Below, one piece after another: positions 52,528 to 59,199 of a stretch of 59,199 nt of DNA. The DNA lies in assembly GCA_964615975.1 (NCBI GenBank), contig CAZTTH010000021.1, positions 1 through 59,199 of the forward strand, read 5' to 3'. The position numbers and the translations under genes are program-made. A model generated the notes under the pieces. That model saw only the letters and a list, made by a program, of their open reading frames with translations. It had not been told where the DNA came from and ran no database searches. This stretch comes from CAZTTH01 sp964615975 (lineage in GTDB: Bacteria; Verrucomicrobiota; Lentisphaeria; JABSQK01; JAJFLO01). Each line of letters starts with the position of its first letter. The stretch's first letter is position 1.

Positions 52528-53871
52528 TCAATCACCGTCAATCACCACCCGCCGCAGATTCTTCTTGCCGGCACGAATAATCAATTCACCCTGCTTAAAA
52601 TCACCGCGGTTGATTTGCCGATTGACATCAATGACCTTTTCGTCATTGACATAGGCGCCGCCGCCCTCGATCAAACGCCGGGCAGCGCCATTGGATTTCT
52701 CCAAACCCAATTCCACCAGCAGGGAAACAATCCACATCCCCCCCATCAACCGGGTTGCTGGAAAAGCAGTAGTCGGCAGTTCTGCCGCCTGACCGACGGC
52801 AGTTAATGACCTGATTTTACTTGAAGTCTCGATCAGTTGTTCCGGATCGGCAACCCCGAACATGGCGGTCATCGCACTGAATACCCGGGCGGCACAATCA
52901 TGTCCATGAATTAGAGCGGTGACTTCATATGCCAGTATTTCCTTGGCACGATTAATCTGCGGATCGGGGAGAGCCCCCAGCCGGATTACTTCGTCCTGCG
53001 GTAAAAAGGTAAACAACGCCAGCAGCTTACCGACCTCGCTGTCTTCGACATTACGCCAAAACTGGTAAAAATCGTGAGCCGAGGTTTTGTTTTCATCCAG
53101 CCACACCGCGCCGCTGACGGTTTTGCCAAACTTGCGTCCCAGCTTATCAGTTAATAACGGGAGAGTGACACCAAATCCCGGTTTGCTGGTCAACTTGCGA
53201 ATTAATTCCACCCCGGCAACGATGTTGCCCCATTGATCCTGACCGCCAATCTGCAGCACACAATCGTAATCTCGCGACAAAATGTAGAAATCATAGGCCT
53301 GCAACAACATGTAATTGAATTCCAGGAAGGACAATCCATCTTCGAGACGCAGCTTTACCGAATCCATCGAAAGCATGCGATTGATGCTGAAATGACGGCC
53401 AAACTCGCGCAAAAATTCCAGATATTTCAACTCCCTCAGCCACTCATCATTATTGCGGTAAATTGGTTTGCATGTATGCTTTTGGTTTCCCGGGGAGGCT
53501 GGGAGAGGTAGATTGAGAGGTTTAGTCACTCCACTGGTCATGTCAAAAAGTTTTGTGACTTGAGTGAGCAGGGCGGTGGCATTTTTATCGATTTCTTCCT
53601 TGGTTAACATCTGCCGCATTTCAGTTTTACCTGAGGGATCACCGATCATCGCGGTCCCCCCGCCAATCAGAATCAACGGTTGATGTCCCATCTCATACAA
53701 CCAACACGCCGCCATCAATGGCAGCAGATGCCCCACATGAAGACTGTCCGCGGTCGGATCAATGCCGAGGTAAAAGATCACCTTTTGGCTCTGCAAACGG
53801 CGTTCAATTTCATCTCGGTCAGTGTGTTGATAAAAGAAACCGCGGTCATTGAGAAGGGTAAATGCGTTCAT
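52528..53871 (-). CDS. tyrS: tyrosyl-tRNA synthetase
   Basis: 447 residues from ATG 53871 (MNAFTLLNDRGFF), the usual family start. The longer frame to 53940 reads through an intergenic repeat and is rejected. Class I motifs are visible: the HIGH equivalent HVGHLLPL and KMSKS equivalent KFGKT within GRKFGKTVSGAVWLD, plus DQWGNI for tyrosine/tRNA handling. A C-terminal S4-like domain (RLIEGGGAYVNDEKV) follows. Charges tRNA-Tyr. A loop of about 15 residues after LFDMTSGVTKPLNLPLP is extra. Confidence 0.94.
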   Translation of the reverse strand: MNAFTLLNDRGFFYQHTDRDEIERRLQSQKVIFYLGIDPTADSLHVGHLLPLMAACWLYEMGHQPLILIGGGTAMIGDPSGKTEMRQMLTKEEIDKNATALLTQVTKLFDMTSGVTKPLNLPLPASPGNQKHTCKPIYRNNDEWLRELKYLEFLREFGRHFSINRMLSMDSVKLRLEDGLSFLEFNYMLLQAYDFYILSRDYDCVLQIGGQDQWGNIVAGVELIRKLTSKPGFGVTLPLLTDKLGRKFGKTVSGAVWLDENKTSAHDFYQFWRNVEDSEVGKLLALFTFLPQDEVIRLGALPDPQINRAKEILAYEVTALIHGHDCAARVFSAMTAMFGVADPEQLIETSSKIRSLTAVGQAAELPTTAFPATRLMGGMWIVSLLVELGLEKSNGAARRLIEGGGAYVNDEKVIDVNRQINRGDFKQGELIIRAGKKNLRRVVIDGD

Positions 53872-53882
53872 GTGAAAAATTA

Positions 53883-53912
53883 TCCGCGTTGATCCGCGAA
53901 ATCCGTGGTTAA
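53883..53912. repeat. CCGCG-GATCCGCG-type short repeat
   Basis: TCCGCGTTGATCCGCGAAAT followed by CCGTGGTTAA. Near-palindromic words of this type are common in intergenic DNA of several uncultured phyla. It lies directly upstream of tyrS and explains the spurious N-terminal extension of its frame. Confidence 0.45.
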
Positions 53913-54102
53913 CATATTTAGTTTCGGCCATCTGAGTCACGTTTCGAAGATCACGTGATTACTGTGCCATGGTAATAATTTCCTTGTATTTCTATCAGCA
54001 ATCAACCCGATATGCAACGAGAAATTTTCAAGATGATTGAATTTGTTAGATCCTCATAACTAACATTAGATTTACTTGCAGGGGTTCCCCCGCCCAGAAT
54101 AT

Positions 54103-54498
54103 TCAACCGCTGGCAAATACCGGACGAAAACCGGCTTCCCTCAATATCTGCGCCACGACCTCACGCTTATCTCCCTGGAGCTCAATCTGCCCGTCCTTCA
54201 CCGTCCCGCCGACACCACAAATTTTCCGCATCGTTTTGGCTAACGCTTCCTTCTCAGGAAGACCGATACCGACAAAGCCGCAAACTACTGTTACCGTCTT
54301 GCCGCCCCGCCCCGCGGTCTGCCGGATTATCTCCACCCGGCCGCGATGTTTTTTGGGTGACGATGAGGATGATAGCGATCGCGCACCGGCATCGTCATGA
54401 CTGTTATCCGGAGCAGGCGGCAATCCTTCACTGCTTAAGGCGGTGAAGGGGTGATAGCCAAAATCAAACGGTTCCTCGATTTTATGTTTCTTCTTCAT
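54103..54498 (-). CDS. SUI1/eIF1-family translation factor
   Basis: 131 residues. A variable N-terminal half (Ser/Pro-rich) precedes a SUI1 domain at about 50-128: VEIIRQTAGRGGKTVTVVCG, then KTMRKICGVGGTVKDGQIEL and the final GDKREVVAQILREAGFRPV. Bacterial homologues (YciH type) bind the 30S subunit and influence start-codon fidelity. It is 75 bp downstream of the large ATPase gene and may be co-transcribed with it. Confidence 0.9.
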   Translation of the reverse strand: MKKKHKIEEPFDFGYHPFTALSSEGLPPAPDNSHDDAGARSLSSSSSPKKHRGRVEIIRQTAGRGGKTVTVVCGFVGIGLPEKEALAKTMRKICGVGGTVKDGQIELQGDKREVVAQILREAGFRPVFASG

Positions 54499-54572
54499 GT
54501 TTTATACTGAAATAATATCAAATACACTCTGACTTTCAAAATCCCGCGGAAATTCAGTTACAGCGGTTCATC

Positions 54573-57500
54573 CTATCCTTGAGTCCGATGGAGTGGATGA
54601 ACAATAAGTTGATCACCGGGAATGTGTTTTTGTGCGAGTTCCACCAAACGTGAATGATGGGTAAAGAATAATAACTGAGTATGCCGGGCGGTCTCGGACA
54701 ATACTTCTAGGGTGGCGGCAGCGCGGACATCGTCGAAGTTCAAAAGGATATCATCAACAATAAATGGCATTGGTTCGTTGGCTGCCAGGTATTTTTCCAG
54801 ACTCGCCAGACGCAAAGCCAGATACAATTGATCGCGTGTCCCGGAACTCATGCCATCCACTTTAATTGACTTGCCATCAGGACGAAGTCCAACCAGAATA
54901 GGATGATCCTGACGGTCGAAATCAGTGCTCAATGACGCGAATGATCCCAGGGTCAGACGCTGAAACAACACTCCGGCGCGCTGCAGCAGGGGATCCTGGT
55001 TTTCAGCACGATAACGATCGATCTCCAGTCGCAATACCAGCGCGGCCAGTTTCAACCGCAGATATCGTTCGGAATTGGCAATGATATGAGCCTGGAGGGT
55101 TTGTGCCTTTTCGGCTTCCCGGGCTGCCTGTCCGCCGCTTTCCATGGTTTTCAGTTGGTTCGAAACACTGCCGACGGTGGTATCGTATGTCGTTCGTTGC
55201 TGCTCCAATTCGGCAATCTGCCGCTGTAACTCAGTTCGCTTGTCGGGTATGGCATCGCTGGATTCCGATTCCGCCTGTAAGATGAATTCAGATAATGTTA
55301 AACCACCACTTTCATGGATCAGCAACTGTTCCAATTCCTTAATCCGTTTCTGGTGTTCCTGCCGGGCGGCGGCACGGTGTTCGACCACTGCCAGTTGCAA
55401 TGGATCGGCAGTGCCGGCAAGCTGGCACAACCGATTGAGGGTTGCCTCGTCCTCCTGTATCAGGTGTTCGTCGCGGCTGATATCCCGCTCGATATCGGCG
55501 ATTTGTTTTTGCAGTTCCTTGCGCCTGGCCCGGATTTCAATGGCGGTATTGAGTTTTTCATACAATTCCGGGACAATGACCTCACAGTCATTGGAATTAA
55601 TTTCAGGCGCCAGGGTGGCGGCCGCCTTTTTAACATCAGCGATAAAATCATCGGCATCCCGTTGAATCCCCAGTTTGCGCTTGCGTTGTTCTCCGGCGTC
55701 ATCGTTTTTGCCACATAATTCCCGCAATTCGGCAATGCCGGCCATCACCTCATCGACCGTGGCATCTTCCCCATAGGGAAGCCATTTCAGTACCACTTGC
55801 CATTCCTGCCGCCATTGCATCACCTTCTCTTCACATTGGCGGATTGTTTCACGAGTGGATTCAAGTTCAAGTTTATGGGTTTCGCAGTTTCGCATAAGCC
55901 CCTGATGGCGCTGGCGATTTTCCTCCCTGTTTTTGAGTTCCGACTCAGCACATTCCAGAATCGCATCAAGGGTTCCATTCATGTCAATGATTAGGTTCAG
56001 GTCTTGAAGGGCAGCCTGCAATGACGTTTTCAATGCGGTAATTCGTTCGCGTAATTCCTTTTCATGCTCATGATCGCTGGTCAGTTGTGCATATTGCTGA
56101 ATTATCCGTGCTTGCCTGTCAATCCATGAACGCATTTCCCGTGGCGGCAATGGATCAATTCCCAGAGGCTGCCAGAGTTCCTGCCAGTTGTTCTTCTCGC
56201 CTGCCAGATCACCTTCAATCTGTTGACGTTTATTGGTGATATCAGCGAGCGCTTGACGGGTCTGTTCCTGAAGTCCAATGAGAGTTGCCTGACGATTGAC
56301 ACGTTCGGCTTCGCGGCGCAGACGATCTGCCAGATCATCGGCTTCACGTATCAATAGTTCAAAATCATCCGCCTTTCGTTGATCCTTGACGCCGTCAGGC
56401 ATGTCCGCAACTGGTTGTGGCTTTGATTCCAGCCAGTGTGAACGCAGTTGTTGCCATTCATGATCGCGCTCCCCGCGTTTTTGTTCGAGATCCGATTCTG
56501 TGGGCACAGCGCCGGAGAGCTGGAGTACCAGCAACTCACGGTTGCAATCTTCAAGAACGCGTTGACGTTCCGCGCTCTGTTGTTGCAAATCATTGGCGTA
56601 ATGTTCTGCCTGGCTAAACGATTCGGAATAACGATCAACGGTCTCCAGAGAAGGAACGGCCAGAAGCGCTAAATTTTCCAAAGTTCCCGACCACAATCCG
56701 AGTCGTTTCATCTCCCCATTTAATTTACTGATTTTGCTTTTGAGGGTGCGCTCGAGTTGTTCCCATTCCTTTTCCGGTTCACCGGCTTTGTGGGCGGCAC
56801 GCACAGCGGCGCGCAGTGCCGATAACTCCTGTGGCGGTGGAATTTGATCCAATTCCGTTTGCACCTGGGCGATCTTAAGATTGAGCTTGTGTTCTTCCTT
56901 CTGGCTACCGTCAAACTGTTCTTGAATTTCGCGTTTTTGCTGGGCCAGCGCTTTGATCCGTGCTTCCTGTGCCTGACTCAGACGCAGGCGGTCCATGGTG
57001 GTATCCTCATGAGGAAGATGCAGTGGAGCGAGACTTTTGGCGATTTCGGCATCCAGGGAGTTTAGCTTCGCAGTGATTTTCGGCAGGTCATGTGCAGCTT
57101 TTTGATAACTGCCGAGACGTTTTTGCAGATCAGTAATGGTGCCCTGGTTTTCAAGAATAGACGCCGGAATGGCGATTTCAAGGTCAGTGATTTCATGCTG
57201 CAGTTCCAACTTTTTTTGGCGGCGTTCTTCCAGCCCCGAACGCAATGAGTCCAATTGCGCGATCAGGGCGACTCTGCCTTCAGTAAAATTGGATGGCAGA
57301 TCAGGTGTTGGTCCTTCCTGATCTAATTCTGCAATTTTTATCTGCAATTGTTTTCTTTCAGTGATCCATGGAAGGGCTTTCTGGATTCGCTCAAGCCGGC
57401 GATCGTCCTGGCGCATTGCAGTGAGCTGGGCGACAACCGTTTCTCTGGCAATCCGAGCCGTCTTGAGTTGTTCCAGATGGTCTTCATAATCGCGGCGGTC

Positions 57501-58103
57501 CAAGGATAACCGGCGGATCGATTCCTTGCAATCCCGCCATTCGCTCAGGGATTTATTGATGATGGGAATCTGGGCATTGGGTTTAAATAATTCATCGGTT
57601 TCAGCCTCCAATTTGCTGAGCGCGGCGCGCACATCGATATTACCCAACCCCGCTGAGTAGAGGGCTTCACCGACTTCACCGCGATCCTTGAGCAGGTTTT
57701 CCCCGCCCTGCACCAAGGCTTCGTGGTCGAGCGCGAATTGCATCATGAACATCTCTTCGTTGACCCCCTGAAGATACACCTGCAATGCCTGGTCGGGCAA
57801 CGGCTGGCGGTCCGTGGTTAACAAGGTGTTCTTCCGCCCTTTGCGGCGCAGGAAAGCCAGCTCATCGCCATTGCGCTGATGCAGCCGGACTCCCAGCAAA
57901 AGACGCTCGTAATCGTGAAGAAAGTTATCGGGAGATTGCACGGGAATGCCAAACAGGGCGGCGCGCAACCCCCGCAATGCCGTGCTTTTCCCGGCTTCGT
58001 TATCGCCATAGATCAAATGAATCCCATGCTCCATCCGTGAATAATCGAAGTGGAAATCAGTGAAATGCCCAAAGGCATGAAGATGAAATTCAACGATGGT
58101 CAT
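54573..58103 (-). CDS. YhaN/SbcC-like AAA ATPase with long coiled coil
   Basis: 1176 residues with SMC/Rad50 architecture. The N-terminal head half has Walker A GDNEAGKSTALR (about 33-44) and the YhaN-type FHLHAFGHFTDFHFDY start. A long coiled coil runs from about 200 to 1000, and the C-terminal half has the signature SSGTRDQLYLALRLASLE, Walker B MPFIVDDILLNFDD and the H-loop FFTHH. No CxxC zinc hook is visible at mid-coil. Relatives work with an SbcD-like exonuclease (YhaO) in DNA-end processing, but none is adjacent: upstream are a gene remnant and a toxin-antitoxin module. Confidence 0.88.
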   Translation of the reverse strand: MTIVEFHLHAFGHFTDFHFDYSRMEHGIHLIYGDNEAGKSTALRGLRAALFGIPVQSPDNFLHDYERLLLGVRLHQRNGDELAFLRRKGRKNTLLTTDRQPLPDQALQVYLQGVNEEMFMMQFALDHEALVQGGENLLKDRGEVGEALYSAGLGNIDVRAALSKLEAETDELFKPNAQIPIINKSLSEWRDCKESIRRLSLDRRDYEDHLEQLKTARIARETVVAQLTAMRQDDRRLERIQKALPWITERKQLQIKIAELDQEGPTPDLPSNFTEGRVALIAQLDSLRSGLEERRQKKLELQHEITDLEIAIPASILENQGTITDLQKRLGSYQKAAHDLPKITAKLNSLDAEIAKSLAPLHLPHEDTTMDRLRLSQAQEARIKALAQQKREIQEQFDGSQKEEHKLNLKIAQVQTELDQIPPPQELSALRAAVRAAHKAGEPEKEWEQLERTLKSKISKLNGEMKRLGLWSGTLENLALLAVPSLETVDRYSESFSQAEHYANDLQQQSAERQRVLEDCNRELLVLQLSGAVPTESDLEQKRGERDHEWQQLRSHWLESKPQPVADMPDGVKDQRKADDFELLIREADDLADRLRREAERVNRQATLIGLQEQTRQALADITNKRQQIEGDLAGEKNNWQELWQPLGIDPLPPREMRSWIDRQARIIQQYAQLTSDHEHEKELRERITALKTSLQAALQDLNLIIDMNGTLDAILECAESELKNREENRQRHQGLMRNCETHKLELESTRETIRQCEEKVMQWRQEWQVVLKWLPYGEDATVDEVMAGIAELRELCGKNDDAGEQRKRKLGIQRDADDFIADVKKAAATLAPEINSNDCEVIVPELYEKLNTAIEIRARRKELQKQIADIERDISRDEHLIQEDEATLNRLCQLAGTADPLQLAVVEHRAAARQEHQKRIKELEQLLIHESGGLTLSEFILQAESESSDAIPDKRTELQRQIAELEQQRTTYDTTVGSVSNQLKTMESGGQAAREAEKAQTLQAHIIANSERYLRLKLAALVLRLEIDRYRAENQDPLLQRAGVLFQRLTLGSFASLSTDFDRQDHPILVGLRPDGKSIKVDGMSSGTRDQLYLALRLASLEKYLAANEPMPFIVDDILLNFDDVRAAATLEVLSETARHTQLLFFTHHSRLVELAQKHIPGDQLIVHPLHRTQG

Positions 58104-58125
58104 GGCAATAGATAAGGAAATTGGA

Positions 58126-58308
58126 TTAAGCCCATGGAATACTAAGGATATGATTTAATATAGGTTTCACTGAATTATTGGAAACAGTTGATCTTTTAAT
58201 CAATTTTGCGATATCTTTCCAATGATTTTCATTATTTTGTAAAAACCGGATAGATTGATTCTCATTATCAATCCAAATCGCAAAATTGCGTGCTTCGGAT
58301 ACTGTATC
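58126..58308 (-). pseudogene. AT-rich gene remnant
   Basis: A 60-codon frame without start codon, bounded upstream by TGA and ending in TAA 58126. It reads FAIWIDNENQSIRFLQNN and HWKDIAKLIKRSTVSNN, credible protein but unrecognised. It is low in GC compared with the ATPase gene and next to a broken toxin. Likely a truncated accessory gene within 58104-58454. Confidence 0.35.
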
Positions 58309-58454
58309 TCAAGAAACTGGCATTTATATTGAGAGACAGCGTTTTAGGCACTCCCCTGGGCATACGCTGAGTGCGTACCGTGATAGATATATTCTATCAA
58401 ACGGGGGATGGGGCGTGATTAAATCACACGTCGTTTTGTGTAACGTAATAATAT

Positions 58455-58853
58455 ATGAATATTATCATTGATACTTCGGTGGTTATCGCCGTCATTGCCA
58501 ACGAGCCAGAAAAATCTAAATTGATAGCCACGACCAAGGATGCCATGCTATTTGCTCCTGCCTCGATTCATTGAGAAATTGGCAATGCTTTTTCAGCCAT
58601 GCTCAAGCGCCAACGCATTACCCTTGCTCAATCACAGAAAGCACTTGACGCTTATCACCAAATTCCACTGCGGTTGATTGATGTGGATCTATCTTCTGCT
58701 CTTTACTTGGCAGAAAATAGATCCACATACGCTTATGATGCTTATGTTCTAAATTGTGCGCTCAAATTACAATGTGAATTATTGACGTTGGATCAAGGAT
58801 TAAGTCGAATTTCAAAACAGCTCGGCATTAAAGTAATAGAGGTCAAATCATGA
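58455..58853 (+). pseudogene. vapC: VapC-type PIN toxin with internal stop
   Basis: The frame begins ATG 58455 (MNIIIDTSVVIAVI, with the first catalytic Asp). It is broken by TGA at codon 40 (58572-58574), then continues without shift to 58853. The stop replaces the Trp of the family motif SIHWEIGNA: one base (TGG to TGA). Later catalytic positions are kept (Glu 41, YDAYVLNCAL, LLTLDQGL). An internal ATG (58599) could yield only a fragment without the first Asp and Glu. It is probably inactive, and recently so. It overlaps the antitoxin by 4 bp. Confidence 0.85.
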
Positions 58854-59068
58854 AAGTTTATTCAATTTCGGAGGCACGGCAGAGTTTATCCACTTTGTTA
58901 GAGGAGGCCGCGAAGACGGGACTAGTTCGAATTCGTCGGCGGGGTGGGCAGACATTCATAATCAAACCGGAACAAACTGGAAAATCCCTTCTGGACATCG
59001 AGGGTGTTGATTTGGGATTAAGCAAGGAAGAGATTATCTCTTTTATTCAGGAAGGTCGCCGCGCTTAA
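58850..59068 (+). CDS. Phd/YefM-type antitoxin
   Basis: 72 residues. The N-terminus MKVYSISEARQSLSTLLEEA and RIRRRGGQTFIIKPE follow the Phd/YefM fold that binds operator DNA; the C-terminal tail would wrap the toxin. ATG lies in the vapC stop (ATGA). The order toxin-then-antitoxin is the reverse of most vapBC loci. Its partner is disrupted, so it may be an orphan. The last 131 bp of the window show nothing. Confidence 0.82.
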   Translation: MKVYSISEARQSLSTLLEEAAKTGLVRIRRRGGQTFIIKPEQTGKSLLDIEGVDLGLSKEEIISFIQEGRRA

Positions 59069-59199
59069 GTATTCTTCAAGTGTTCTGGCAGTAGCAAAGT
59101 GATTTATGGAATAACTAACAACTGTAGAGAATGATAGACGAAGGATTCAGTGTTGTTGACTGCGAAGTCAACCGGTTAATAACGGAGCGAAGCGCAACG

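Noticed and set aside
53872..53940. Longer N-terminus for tyrosyl-tRNA synthetase
   Set aside because: The extension translates an intergenic repeat; homologues start at MNAFTLL-type sequence.
58572..58574. UGA recoded as tryptophan in this genome
   Set aside because: Other genes here end at TGA (for example 11339, 13494 and 40584) with overlapping or adjacent downstream starts; a single mutation is simpler.

Overview
The window is 59 kb of bacterial chromosome from a Gram-negative organism: it has TolC/HlyD export genes, periplasmic signal peptides, a PEP-CTERM surface protein and complex I genes. Genes for a SUI1/eIF1-like protein, a PEP-CTERM protein, a giant tandem-repeat secreted protein, a sulfotransferase cluster and many palindromic intergenic repeats fit an uncultured member of the PVC group or a neighbouring phylum. 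No ribosomal or other marker gene is present to settle this. TGA is a normal stop codon here. One run of exactly 100 N, flanked by a 55-bp duplicated contig end, shows that this is a scaffolded draft.

Layout. 1-5.3 kb: two dispersed repeats, then a leftward tolC-hlyD-GAF/HlyD export operon. 5.3-8.5 kb: a thioredoxin-like lipoprotein, a zinc-free MDR oxidoreductase, a DUF1579 secreted protein and a doubtful small ORF. 8.5-17.2 kb: a glycan-modification locus with an ABC-exporter-like protein whose ATPase half has lost its catalytic motifs, three stand-alone sulfotransferases (two are tandem paralogues), a GT4 glycosyltransferase split only by the assembly gap, a 44-codon small ORF and a sulfotransferase-GT4 fusion protein. 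17.2-18.8 kb: two integron-cassette-like genes separated by a clear attC site (one gene has a 1-bp frameshift), then a palindromic REP-like element. 18.8-23.4 kb: complex I genes nuoA-B-C-D...E, with an antitoxin/PIN-toxin pair carrying its own promoter lodged between nuoD and nuoE.

23.6-39 kb: a PEP-CTERM protein, a membrane TPR protein and, divergently, an 11.4-kb gene for a 3788-residue secreted protein of 34 cadherin-like repeats. 39-49.4 kb: thioredoxin, tRNA-Ile(CAU), a small unknown protein, uvrC, a GT-C membrane glycosyltransferase overlapping a BtuF-like binding protein, a coiled-coil secreted protein with an internal duplication, an MFS transporter and a CNNM/CBS membrane protein. 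49.4-50.5 kb: a gene-poor stretch with decayed coding fragments. 50.5-59 kb: an MTHFR-C-domain protein, tyrS, a SUI1-like factor, a YhaN-like SMC-type ATPase, and a second toxin-antitoxin module whose vapC toxin is broken by a single TGG-to-TGA change.

The points most worth following are the sulfotransferase/glycosyltransferase locus with its fusion protein and dead ABC ATPase, the attC-flanked cassettes without an integrase, the two MITE-like elements with target-site duplications, and the two-module architecture of the giant surface protein.
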